From the NCBI RefSeq assembly GCF_040869045.1, contig NC_090319.1:301246998-301310997 (forward strand): 64,000 nucleotides of DNA. The letters run 5' to 3'. Made by a program: the position numbers and the translations under genes. The stretch comes from Eurosta solidaginis. Taxonomy: Eukaryota > Arthropoda > Insecta > Diptera > Tephritidae. The notes beneath the pieces were generated by a model. The model saw only the letters and a list, made by a program, of their open reading frames with translations, had not been told where the DNA came from and did no database searches. Positions 12,143 through 21,893 of this stretch are shown here, piece by piece; the stretch's first letter is position 1, and every line of letters begins with the position of its first letter.

Positions 12143-12177
12143 CAATGGTGTCGCGAATGCTGATCTGAGCGGACGTG
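12143..12177 (+). promoter_or_regulatory. bap: candidate bap core promoter (Inr + DPE, TATA-less)
   Basis: TTCAATG offers an initiator with A+1 at 12144. GGACGTG at 12171-12177 matches the downstream promoter element consensus RGWCGTG and starts at exactly +28, the spacing DPE requires. No TATA box lies about 30 bp upstream. DPE promoters are common among fly developmental homeobox genes. The Inr deviates from TCAKTY at one position, so the pairing could be chance. Confidence 0.45.
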
Positions 12178-12578
12178 TGTCAAAGGTCGGGCGGTAAAAA
12201 TAGATTCACACAAAACAATCAAATTAACATCTAAAAGTGTTTATAAAAATATTTACATACACAAACGAAAGTGAACTGAAAAAAATTGTAGTCCGAATTG
12301 TTTTTAAAAGAATAGAAAAAATATATATAAATCAAATTGTGATCATATGCAATTATCAAAACAATTATATAAAAAAAAATTATTTTGCGAAGATTTTATT
12401 AAATAACAAATTTAAAGGATTGTGATTATTATAAAAATTGAATTATAAAAAATTTACTTTGAAGAAAACTTATTTTTTTTTTAATAAATAATTTTGATAA
12501 TATAACTGATTTCTATAAAATAATTGACAAATCAAATACGAAGAATAAGTTCAATAACGTAAAATTAAAAATTAAAAA
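12144..12578 (+). other. bap: proposed bap 5' UTR
   Basis: If transcription starts at 12144 the leader is 435 nt. From about 12230 on it is very AT-rich and nearly free of ATG-led frames, apart from one running 12237-12425. An in-frame TAA at 12573-12575 directly precedes the bap ATG. Confidence 0.45.
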
Positions 12579-13182
12579 ATGTTAACAAATATGGAGCATA
12601 ATAACAGTGGAGGAGTTGGTAGTGCTCCCATAGTAGGCCTCAGTAAGGCCGCGCTTACCACGCCTTTTTCGATAAATGACATCTTAACGCGCAACAATAG
12701 CGGTTTAAATGCTGAACAACAACTTAGACGTCAACTGTCCGTGAACTCCGAGACGGCGTTAAGTGCAGAAGTGGCTGCCGCACAGGTGCGTCCAAATAGG
12801 GCGGCAAGTGAAATAAGAGAAAACTTAAATATTCCCACATCTTGCTGCCACATCTCCGCGGGTGATTCAAATCACTTTAAATTAATCGAAAATATATCCT
12901 CACGTAACTCATCAAATAATCCCAGCCCGATTTGCAAAATGCGCAATAGCGTTGCGAAACTAACAGGACCCGCAACAATGGAACACAGCAATGGTGGTTG
13001 TGGTGGCAGAGGAGGGGTTGGTGAAAATATCGACTACTCGCCTTATTATATAGCACGTTTGAATAATAACAATAACAGTGATTACCATATAGCGCGAAAA
13101 TTCGGTTACATTGGTACGGGAAATTTGGTTAATGGTCGCGATTGTCCCATTGACATGCGACGTTGTAGCAATAATGAATCAG
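12579..13182 (+). CDS. bap: bap coding exon 1
   Basis: 604 nt from ATG to the donor CAG|GTAAGA at 13183, ending after the first base of a codon. It encodes the EH1 motif and a long Asn/Gly/Ser-rich N-terminal region. Reading through the donor would hit a stop at 13206-13208 after a few non-conserved residues, which supports splicing here. Confidence 0.93.
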
Positions 13183-16100
13183 GTAAGAAGTTTGGCGAAA
13201 AGTTTTAAAAGCTTTTTAATGTCGATAAAGCATTAGTGACTGCAGGAATTACATGCAACGACCATTTGTTGTTATTGCGTTGTTTTTGTGCTCACAAAGG
13301 CTTTGTAATTTTTTCAAAAACTAGTACAAACAAATGTTTACTTCTGCACAAAGTAAAATGTTTCCTCTTCTTCTTACCTTTATCTTCCTCTCTACTTAGA
13401 TTCCGACGCATCGCCACCGCCTTCAATGATGTCACTTTACAATGGTAGCAGCTCATCAGCTAACACCCCTAGTGGGCAAGCTTGTGGCTCCACTTCCCCA
13501 TCACTGCAAGATTCCGATGGTTCTATGAGCCGTAAGAAACGTTCACGCGCTGCTTTTAGTCATGCTCAAGTTTTTGAGTTGGAACGACGCTTCGCCCAAC
13601 AACGCTACCTAAGCGGTCCTGAACGCGCTGAAATGGCTAAGAATTTACGGTTGACTGAAACACAAGTGAAGATTTGGTTCCAAAATCGTCGCTATAAAAC
13701 CAAACGTAAGCAAATTCAACAACATGAAGCTGCATTGATGAATGCTGCAACTAAACGTGTACCCGTACAGGTGTTGGTGCGTGAAGATGGTAGCGGTTCA
13801 GCATCGGTGGCGGCAGCAGCAGCTGCTGCTTATGCGCATATGTTGCCGACGCATGGCATCGATCCGGCGTTGTTGCATCTTTATCGACATCAGGTGAGTT
13901 TTTTTTTTAAATATGGTTTTTAGTTCAAACTCCGTCATTCAATAGCACATTTGTGTTCTTGTCGCGTGTGCGAAAGGGCCATCGCTTTAAATTTTTGGAC
14001 ACCTATGGTCTAAATAGAGAAAATCCGGATATAGGTGGGATAGTTATCTTACCAATCTGATCATGTTATTTAACAATCTGTTCAGGGAAGCCGCAGAGGG
14101 GAGGTATACCAACTGTGGTTTCCTAAACTTGGCTCAAAATTGTAAGCCGACACCGCCGTATATGCAAAAAATGTTTATCCCAAAAGTCAGTGGGGCAGTA
14201 ATAGAATGTCTAAGATTTTACTTTTCCTTCTTCTAAGGATTGTACTTCTCAGTAGTACTCACCGAGATATTTAAAAAAAAAAACAACAATTGTTAATTTA
14301 AAAAACACACACATACAACCCCCAAAAATCACATCACATTGCGAGGCTTAAATGTTAAATAGAAAAAAGAGTTTTTCTTTTGAAATTTTTTCAATTGCAG
14401 ACTAGATTCGATCGCCTGTTAGACAGGACTAAGACGCGTGCGGGCCGATATCAATTCAAAAAATGTGTGCCACTATATTAGGCTAGATTTTGAGTAGGTA
14501 CTATTACCACTTGACAAACTTTTGCATCCCTGGCCGCAGCTTCGTACCGGGCACTCATAAATTGTAACTGCACTGAAAGAAATGGTGCTAGTAAAATCAA
14601 AAAATCGGTTCTGTTGTTCTTGACTTAACGGAGATTCGGTGAAATTGATCGAATTATGGTTAATTCGACCGAGTTCTTTGTTAAACGAATAAATTAGTTT
14701 AGTCATTTCAACAGAAGAGAAATTGTCGCTCTTAAGTTAACAAAATTCTATAAAATTGACAGATTCCTGGTCGATCTAAATGATTTTTCTGTCAACAACA
14801 CAACTGATCTTACAGGTCATTTCAACGGCGATCAACTGTCAATACATGAGCAAATTTCAAAGAGAATTTTACGCTCACTGCGCTCTCTACTTTGTACTTA
14901 TGACGATGGTGCAACTTGTTTAAAAAAACACCAAAATAAGGAAACCATCAAATCGAAAAAACACACAAAATGGGAAAACAACAAAAACTAGTTTTTCAGT
15001 TATCAATACAAAACAAAAAAACCTTTTTTGAATGTACTGTTCAAAAATTAGGAGATACCGGGACACCTTTTTATCGGGTACAATTTTGCAGCTTCTCCTC
15101 CAAGCGAAATGCAAAATTGCGCCCTCTTGTTGCAAAAGTTTTGTTTGAACGAACAGGATTTTTCCAAAGTTAGTAACATTTTGTTCAAGTTTTTACGAAT
15201 TTTCACTCACGCTAACGAATTTAATAAGATAATAAAAACATCCTTTTTTAATGTCGATGTTTCCGACAACATAAAAGTTTGAGTTCTTTTGGAATCGTTT
15301 CAACTTAAATTGTTACTAAAATTAAACTTGCCGAATTACATGTTAAGTTACTCCAGTGGTGAATTACCTTCCTGCGATTTGATTCTTTACTTTTCTATAA
15401 CTTACAAGTTCTCTTTTTAAAATGTTATGTCAAACATTTATACAAGTTTTGTTCGAAACAATCAAGTGTGGCAACTACATGCGAGAGAAGAAATTGGGAA
15501 TGAGCTGAGCTGCAACTGAAAGAATTGAGAATCAGTTTTGTGACTACTATTTTCATTTCTATTTGCAAAGCGAAGACCAAACCAATAAATTAAATAGGTA
15601 AATTATAAAATATGAAATTTGGTGAAAGGGCGTTTAATAAAACAAAATAATAAAGTGTCTAATGTTTAATGTGTGCCAGCATATTTGATGTAACCCAATT
15701 GACGTCCGGTTAGTAAGTGCCACCGTGGTGTGATGGTAGTGTGCTTCGCCTGCCACACTGTATGCCCTGGGTTTCGCACCCCGAGCAAAACAACATCAAA
15801 ATTTTAGAAATAAGGTTTTTCAATTAGAAGAAAATTTTTCTAAGCGGGGTTGCCCCTCGGCAGTGTTTGGCAAGCGCTCCGAGTGTACTCCTGCCATGAA
15901 AAGCTCTCAGTGAAAACTCACCTGCCTTGTCGGCATGAAACATGTAGGTCCCGTCTGGCCAATTTGTAGGGAAAATCAAGAGGAGCACGACGCAAATTGG
16001 AATATAAGTTCGGCCTAATATATCTTCGGAGGTTATCGCGCCTTACATTTATTTACAACTTTTTTTGTTCATTTGACTACTAAAACGGTCAATTACGAAT

Positions 16101-19100
16101 CAACGATTTGTGCGCAGTTGATTCGACATCTTGTTGCGATGGATAAAAATTGACAGACATTTCGGTTGAATTAACCCGTATTTTGGTTGATTTTACCAGT
16201 ATTTTTCTTTCAGTGTGGCTAAGAGTATGATAAGCTCTCTCTTTTTACTGGGTCGGACTAAATACACAACATTTTTGATGTGTAAACATCTTTGCTCACG
16301 GTATGGGGAATCCAGAATGTAAGTGTAGTTACTACACTGTAGCGTAATGTGGGAACAATGTACGTGGGAGCGTTGATCAGCGATATCAGACAGTAAATAA
16401 AGGCAGGATAACTAAAAAATGGAAGGAAAAAAAGAATACAAAAAGAAACATTTGAAGTCAAAACCGAAGCCAAGAACGAGGCCGCGGTGCTATCAGTTTT
16501 TCATCGAAGTTATCTGTTTGATATCGACGGGTTGTGAGTGTTTAGTCCATTTCTTATTGACGAGTTATCGGTTTGTTATAAGTATTATCGGCAAGGTAAA
16601 GAAGAGTTATCGATTGTTTTTGAAACTGCTATATTATCGAAATTTTTTTCTAGATGTTATCGAAAATTTATCGATATGTTATCAAAAAACTGTCGATTTT
16701 ATTGATATGTTGTCGAAAATTTTTCTATATGTAATCCAAAAAGTATTGATATCTTAATATCTAATCGAATAATTATCGATTCACTATCCATTAGTCGTCG
16801 AAAAGTTATTGAGTGATTATCGGAGTGTTGCCAATTTGTTGATAATATTCCTAACGAAAAGCTTGTAACAAAACTATAACTTATCTGTATCAGTTGTTAC
16901 CTATAAAAAGCCAATGAAGTTCTTCTCAAAAAACTCCACCATTATTTGTTTCTGGTAGTAAAGTTGCAGTTTCACTTTGTTTCACACACGCCTACTTTCA
17001 GGATATATCACGTAGGGTTGTCAACTGATTGGACTATTTCCGGATAATTCCAGTACCGTTTCGGTATTGTTGGCGTTATCATTTTGGGGCTATTTCGGCA
17101 TAATTTCGGAAGTGTTTTGGACTATTTGGGGATCACTTAAGGACTATTTCGCAGGCATGCTTAACCAACGAAACGATATCATTTCGTTACGATAATCAAC
17201 GTTAATAAACGAAACGAAGTCATTTCGTTTCGTTTATTAACGTTAAGATCGTCAAATTAACGAAATGATTTCGTTTCGTTTTCTGCCATATCGAAACGAA
17301 ATCAAATCGTTTATGTTGATTATTAATTTCAAACTATGCTGGCAAAGCTGATTGATGGCGGAGTCATTAAAGGTGAAAGCATTATCCAAGCCGATTGCAA
17401 CTTTTCTCATGAATTTTGACAGTACGAACATTTCTCAGAGTATTTTTGACATTACCACCAACGAATTACACAAACAAATTACATAGAGTTTGTGTGTGTA
17501 TGTGCGCTCGTTGTTGCCACCTTACGGCTTCACCATGGCTATAGCATTGCCAGCATAATTCAAACATAAAGTATCACGTTTTCGTTAACGTTTTTAACGT
17601 TAACGAAAGCTTTTCGTTTCGGTTAAAAACGAGATACAATTTATCTTGATAATTTCTTTATCGATAATATTTCGAAGTGTTTCAACGGAAACGGTGGAAA
17701 TTTTTTGATAAACGATTAGCTTAACGTTAAGGTGCATCCCTGCTATTTCGACGTTTCGACGCTATTTAGGAATGACTTCGGTATTAATTTGAAAATATTT
17801 AAGGATCATTATGGAGTGGTTCGGGGAAATATCAGAATCCTTAAAATATATTTAAGGGATTAGTTCAGGATGCATTCAAGACTTCTTCAATATCATTTGG
17901 GAACTATTTCAGGATGGTTACGGAATCATTTCGGGACTATTGTGGAATCATTTTAATATTATATTTATTTATTTGTGTGCCCACCGTTCTACTGAAGACT
18001 GCTAAACCCTATACATAATTGTATAGCAATAGATCAAGCGGATCCCCTGACAAAAGTATAAGTATAAATATAATATCAAAGCGATTTCGGAATAGTCTGG
18101 AATAATCCCGAAATGATGCCAAAGTACTCCCGAAATGGCCACCTAATAATCCATTTTATAATAAAATTAAAATATTTTTGGATTTTTTATTAAAAGTTAC
18201 GGCGTGAGATTAATTTCTCGTTATAATGTTAATTTGAATGTCAAATAGCATTGTCTGTCTACGGTCCCTTTAAAAATTGTTTGTATAAAAGTGGGGTTGA
18301 TCCTTAACCGATATCGATAATCTTTTCCAAAATTTTATATGAATACATATATGAGAAGTGGGCGTGGTTATAGTTTGATTTCATTCTTTTTAAGCAGGGT
18401 GATCAGTTCCAAGGAACCCACATAACATATCATAAAATTTACTCAAGCTATCTTGTTTATAGAGCTGCTCAACCCCTATACATATAGCACTTTTGTTTTT
18501 GTTTTGTCCTGAAGAATGAGGCACAGATGCAAATTCACACTTCTAATATAAAACAAAATTTTCAAAGGACTCCCTCCCATACGCCCTCACATATAAATTC
18601 GATTCATATGAAAGTGCCTGAATTTCATAGGAAAGTGTAAAGAAAGAGCACTTCTATAAGAAGCCAAGGCACTTCGGTATGATATTCAAATTTACACTAA
18701 CAAATTGATAAAATATTGTAGCTCTGAGAAAATTTTTAATTCAAATTTTATTCACTAGGGGAACCATCAAAATTCTTTAAACATATAAAATAATTTTTTT
18801 TAGAATTTAAAAAGCTTCAGTGTATTGTATATGTGACATGGAATCATGAAACGACCCTATTGTGCGAAAACAAGTTTTCGAGAAAAACGCTTTTAATGTT
18901 TTTGTTTAGCTTGACTCTGTGTAGCGGCTGGCCGTTGTGAACGAATTTTGCAATTAAAATTTAAGTAACATCCCGATAAGCTAGAAGCTTGAAACTTGGA
19001 ATATACATCAAAACCCGATGACAATGCAATAATAAGAAAAAAACTCGGATAGATGGCGCATGGATCGAAATATTTCAAAAAATCGTATTTGTGTCCGATT

Positions 19101-19809
19101 TGGCTTTAAATGCGAGATAAGAAAGATAGAAAACTGCGGTTTGTTCCACTGGAAAGAGCGTTAAATTTCCTATAAGAATCACTCAAAAAGTGAAGAACGG
19201 TGTTTTCCCACAATAGGGTCGTTTCATGATTCCAGGTCACATATACTGCACTTCAGTATAGAAAATCCTGTTTAAGATATTAAAATGACACATTTTATTA
19301 AAATTCTTCCTATATTTTCTTTTAATTTACAGCTACAAATGGCCTATGGCATGGGAGTTACACTGCCTCAAATATCATTTCCCTACTTTTATCCACAATC
19401 AACAAAGATCCCTCAACCCATTCCACCACCCAATCAATCATCGAATAGCCAAGTTAACAGCAATTTCGCCACACAAATACCAGCAAATCCTAGTAACAAC
19501 AACAACAACAATAGTATGCATAATAATAATATAGAAATTACCAAAAAATCATTGAACTTTTCAAAATTGGAACATGGCATGCGTTACATTCATTGCTCCT
19601 CAGCCTCATCATCGCCCACAAACACCAATGCCAATGTGAACGCCCACGGCTCTGGTGACGGTAGTAGTCCATCGAGATCGTGTTCTAGTCCGCCGCCCAC
19701 TAGCAACGCTGCGCTATATACAGCCGCATTGTCCGCAGATATTGAGAGCAGCATCGAGACGCGTTCAGCAACTACCGAGGATTGTGATGAAAATGTGGAA
19801 ATCGATTAG
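12579..19809 (+). CDS. bap: bagpipe, NK3-class homeodomain transcription factor (join 12579-13182, 13400-13893, 19333-19809)
   Basis: Sequence-specific nuclear DNA-binding protein. In Drosophila, bagpipe specifies visceral mesoderm downstream of Tinman and Dpp. The three exons join in frame with GT..AG introns into 525 codons including TAG, giving 524 aa. An EH1/TN repressor motif FSINDIL lies at residues 30-36. The [15 protein letters not shown] stretch is rebuilt across the first splice. The homeodomain is residues 247-306 (13534-13713), with F8, L16, Q50, N51 and the NK-class hallmark Tyr54 ([10 protein letters not shown]). It is followed by [12 protein letters not shown] (320-331), the NK3-type conserved block, an alanine run, [11 protein letters not shown] after the second splice, and the acidic terminus DENVEID. 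Start chosen: in-frame TAA at 12573 directly upstream, AAAATG context; a second Met lies 4 codons on. It is longer than the roughly 380 aa fly orthologue because of Asn/Ser/Gly-rich insertions. No second NK gene is visible nearby. Confidence 0.97.
13183..13399 (+). other. bap: bap intron 1 (217 bp)
   Basis: GTAAGA donor, pyrimidine-rich acceptor TCTACTTAG. Phase 1: the split codon is G|AT (Asp). The join restores a continuous acidic/Ser/Pro stretch known from Drosophila Bap. Confidence 0.9.
13400..13893 (+). CDS. bap: bap coding exon 2 (homeodomain exon)
   Basis: 494 nt, ending CAT CAG|GTGAGT at 13893/13894 in phase 0. It contains the entire homeodomain (13534-13713) and the downstream [12 protein letters not shown] block, then a polyalanine run encoded by GCG/GCA/GCT repeats, and ends in LLHLYRHQ. 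Confidence 0.96.
14571..16215. mobile_element. TA-type MITE family A, copy 1 (TIR CACTGAAAGAAA), carrying a SINE
   Basis: Left end CACTGAAAGAAATGGTGCTA and right end TTTTTCTTTCAGTG are inverted repeats extending imperfectly through GGTAAAATCAA. The second copy at 38760-41414 has the same ends and internal order. Both copies hold the same tRNA-derived SINE at the same internal point, after CGGTTAGTAAG. The flanking dinucleotide is TG here and TA in copy 2, consistent with a 2 bp duplication. No transposase. Confidence 0.8.
15718..16054 (+). repeat. tRNA-derived SINE inside MITE A copy 1
   Basis: The head TGCCACCGTGGTGTGATGGTAG resembles a tRNA D-arm/box A, and CCCTGGGTTTCGCACCCCG resembles box B/T-arm. 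The body has CTAAGCGGGG, GGCAGTGTTTGGCAAGC, TGTAGGTCCCGTC and GACGCAAATTGG, and ends CGCCTTACATTTATTT. It is somewhat diverged; the CTGCCTTG..GTCGGCAT segment has lost a short internal piece compared with 39856-40194. Confidence 0.8.
16500..16860. repeat. degenerate TTATCGATATG-type simple repeat
   Basis: TTATCGA or close variants recur every 10-25 bp (GTTATCGAAAATTTATCGAT, TGTCGAAAATT, ATTATCGATTC). The repeats keep one frame open for 112 codons (16419-16757), which is an artefact of the repeat. A reverse-oriented relative lies at 60780-60990. Confidence 0.6.
17030..18170. repeat. degenerate GGACTATTTCGG array, split by a hAT MITE
   Basis: Variants of GGACTATTTCGG/GGAATCATTTCGG recur irregularly on both sides of the MITE at 17152-17742 (about 17030-17151 and 17743-18140). 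A second array of the same kind lies at 45770-46490. Confidence 0.6.
17152..17742 (+). mobile_element. hAT-like MITE, copy 2 (591 bp, TSD CTATTTCG)
   Basis: CAGGCATGCTTAAC..GTGCATCCCTG, flanked by CTATTTCG at 17144-17151 and 17743-17750. It is nearly identical to copies 1, 3 and 4. It lies in bap intron 2, in the sense direction relative to copies 1 and 4. Confidence 0.94.
18230..18480 (+). repeat. GGGCGTGG-type repeat fragment
   Basis: AAAAGTGGGGTTGATCC, AACCGATATCGATAATC, AGAAGTGGGCGTGGTTATAG and TTTACTCAAGCTATCTTGTTTA match the 3' half of the long repeat family, diverged and truncated. Confidence 0.65.
18827..19246. mobile_element. TIR element, 420 bp, in bap intron 2
   Basis: TATGTGACATGGAATCATG.. 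continues to GACCCTATTGTG on the left. The right end is its inverted copy, CACAATAGGGTCGTTTCATG..AGGTCACATATAC, with one mismatch over about 40 bp. The outermost TATA on each side may be the target duplication. No coding capacity. It ends 86 bp before the exon 3 acceptor. Confidence 0.8.
19333..19809 (+). CDS. bap: bap coding exon 3
   Basis: 477 nt including TAG at 19807-19809. It begins CTA CAA ATG GCC TAT in frame with exon 2. The first block ([24 protein letters not shown]) and the terminal DENVEID are conserved with Drosophila Bap. Between them lie Asn- and Ser-rich stretches including a run of AAC codons. Confidence 0.93.
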   Translation, partial: LQMAYGMGVTLPQISFPYFYPQSTKIPQPIPPPNQSSNSQVNSNFATQIPANPSNNNNNNSMHNNNIEITKKSLNFSKLEHGMRYIHCSSASSSPTNTNANVNAHGSGDGSSPSRSCSSPPPTSNAALYTAALSADIESSIETRSATTEDCDENVEID

Positions 19810-19990
19810 ATTAAGAAAGGAAAACTTTTCGATTATGTTGTAGTATTGTGTATATTTAGGTGATAATTCCGGTTAAGTGATTCGCAATTAGAAAAATATT
19901 TTTAATGAAATCCCAAAATTTGTGATAGTGAAAGTTTTAATTAGTTTAGGTGTAGCATCGATGTATGATTGTGTAATACACAATGTGTAT

Positions 19991-20585
19991 TAGGGCGGGT
20001 CGATTTAAAAATCGCTCATTGCTCTATGAAAATCGTATTCTAGGGATCAAAATAAGAAACCTTGTCGAAGGAACCATACCTCTAAAACGAATTCTGATGT
20101 CCCCCCCCTTTGGGTCGAACTTTTGGGTAGGAGCAATTTCAATTCTATCTGCTGTGCCTTGTGGTGGCTTAAAAAAAACAACAAATCAATTTTACGATCT
20201 GCAATTGTGTCACAGTGATACCTTCATTTTTTAAAACGGTTGAATAAAAAACCCACATAACTATGTTTACGACATGCCAATGCATCACAGTGATGCCTTG
20301 GTTTTAAAAGGGGGTTGTAAGTTGTAAGTTAAATTCATTTTTTCATTTACATATGTTCTGACTAAATAAATTTCTAAAGAGAAAAATAAACTCCAAAAAG
20401 AAAAAACATAGGCATTTCAAAGTGGGATTTTTCAAAATTTGCCCCTACGACCCAAAGGGAGGGACATCAGAATTCATTTTAGAGGTATGGTTCCTTCGGA
20501 AAAGTTTCTTATTTTGATCCCTAGAATATGATTATCACAGAGCAATGGGCGATTTTTTTGCCTCCCCACAAATCGACCCGGCCTA
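19991..20585. mobile_element. hAT-like inverted-repeat MITE (595 bp, TSD ATGTGTAT) downstream of bap stop
   Basis: TAGGGCGGGTCGATTT at the left end, AAATCGACCCGGCCTA at the right. It is flanked by ATGTGTAT at 19983-19990 and 20586-20593. Arms of about 145 bp (19991-20140 and 20440-20585) are inverted copies of each other, sharing TCTAGGGATCAAAATAAGAAAC, GGAACCATACCTCTAAAA and GAATTCTGATGTCCC blocks in opposite orientation. An 8 bp duplication and TAGGG ends fit hAT. No coding capacity. Confidence 0.9.
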
Positions 20586-20679
20586 ATGTGTATGCATTTA
20601 GTGTATTTTTAGTTTTAGTATTTTGCTTAGTTTAAAATTAAATATTTTAATTTGTGAAAGTTAATAATGAAAAGATGCA

Positions 20680-20709
20680 AATAAATAAAAAGATTAATTG
20701 AAAAATAAA
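20680..20709 (+). promoter_or_regulatory. bap: candidate bap poly(A) signals
   Basis: AATAAA at 20680-20685 and 20684-20689, and again at 20704-20709, followed by the T-rich TTTAATCTTTGTTAC. These are the first signals in unique sequence after the stop codon. Confidence 0.45.
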
Positions 20710-20744
20710 TATTTAATCTTTGTTACGGATAGAAAGGTGAGATC

Positions 20745-20910
20745 TAGACGCATTAAGTGTCATTGGTCCTAGAAGACTTCAAGTCTTTGGCAAGAGGATG
20801 GAATTATTTTATAACACAGGTCCTGGTTTTTGATATGGTTCTTCAGCTTGATCCTTAAACAAACTTCTGATAACACTACGGATTCATTCAGTCTATGACG
20901 GATAAAAACA
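20745..20910 (-). repeat. dispersed repeat, reverse-oriented fragment of the 7262-7640 family
   Basis: GGTCCTAGAAGACTTCAAG, TTGGCAAGAGGATGGA, ATAACACAGGTCCTGG and TTCATTCAGTCTATGA are the complement of the 7300-7430 landmarks, diverged. Confidence 0.6.
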
Positions 20911-21394
20911 AGAGAGTTCAACATTTACACTTCCTTTATATAAATGGGCCAAAACCCAGCGGAAAATGGTTCGGTCAATATAATATTTCCCGCCATAAAT
21001 CATAGGTTGTGATAAGCTGGAAAAAATGCAGAAATAAGTTACATATTTCACAAAAAACGGTTTCTTATTTTACTTTTTTTGAAAACAATGATTGGCATTT
21101 ACCACGTTTTTCGCGATCAGCCTTCAATTACAATCATTTTTGTTTCTGATAAGCTGTTTACAAAAGCTTATCCGGAAATTCCAAAATCAAACTTCATAAA
21201 AATTTTAAATTTCAATTACTTCCACGAGAAGTTATTTTAGAATCTATTGCAAGGTTCCTTCAGTTCTTTATATATGAACTCTATGTCCAAAATATTGTCG
21301 TCATTCGAAACTGTGAAAGAATTTCTCTCTCTGGGAACCGAACCAGCATTTAAAGCGAAAAAACTGTCAGCTTAGAAATCAAACGGATAATAAC
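20911..21394. other. no gene recognised
   Basis: AT-rich sequence; no frame or repeat assigned. Confidence 0.4.
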
Positions 21395-21893
21395 CCTAAC
21401 AAGTTCTACATTGGACTAAGTAGGCAATTGAAAAGTAAAGTCCTCTAGCGAAGAACAAAAATCACGCCCTACAAATCGTTCATCATAGGTATCTGTTCTG
21501 ATGCATGGCTCGTAGTCATCTACAATGTCGAAATAAGATGAAAAGGCACTGGGAGTGTTCTAAAGAAAAGTCCGTGATGCCGACGGCGAGCATTGAAGGA
21601 AGCATAATGATGAGCTGTATGAGCTTTACGCAGATATGAAGAAAGTGCAACGTATAAAAGCCCAAAATTCTTCGCTAGCTAGGTTATGAGACCGGAAAGT
21701 ATTTCAATCGACACCTTCATTTGGAAGCAGAGGAAGGGAAAGACCTTCGCTGAGTTGCGAAAGGTAGGCGGATGAAGACTTGATCTCCTTTGGTGCTCCG
21801 AATTGGTGCCAGTCATGGCGAAACGGGGATAGCTGGCGCGACTCCTTACCAAACGGGAAACATTATTTACAAGGTTAAGCGCCAATTAATAAT
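21395..21893 (+). pseudogene. decayed RTE-like 3' end
   Basis: Collinear with the C-terminal third of the RTE at 46778-49440. Landmarks: GTAGGCAATTGAAAAGTAAAGTCCTCT, AGTGTTCTAAAGAAAAGT, GATGAGCTGTATGAGCTTTACGCAGAT, GGAAGCAGAGG, and the 3' terminal GGTTAAGCGCCAATTAATAA. Many indels and stops; not functional. Confidence 0.8.

Larger units (their letters stand above)
13894..19332 (+). other. bap: bap intron 2 (5439 bp), transposon-rich
   Basis: GTGAGT donor, TTTTAATTTACAG acceptor, phase 0. It contains a TA-flanked MITE carrying a SINE (14571-16215), degenerate TATCGA and GGACTATTTCGG arrays, a hAT MITE (17152-17742), a GGGCGTGG fragment (about 18230-18480) and a 420 bp TIR element (18827-19246). 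Little unique sequence is left: mainly 13894-14570, 16216-16499 and 18480-18826. Confidence 0.9.
19810..20710 (+). other. bap: proposed bap 3' UTR
   Basis: No AATAAA occurs between the stop codon and the MITE at 19991. The next AATAAA motifs are inside the MITE (about 20365 and 20381) and then in unique sequence at 20680-20709. The mature transcript therefore probably includes part or all of the MITE. Confidence 0.5.

Noticed and set aside
13236..13448. 70-codon frame overlapping bap exon 2 start
   Set aside because: Runs through intron 1 and enters exon 2 in the wrong frame; the conserved bap reading frame is different.
16419..16757. 112-codon open frame
   Set aside because: It lies over the TTATCGA-type degenerate repeat in bap intron 2; the repeated motif keeps the frame open and the translation has no recognised domain.
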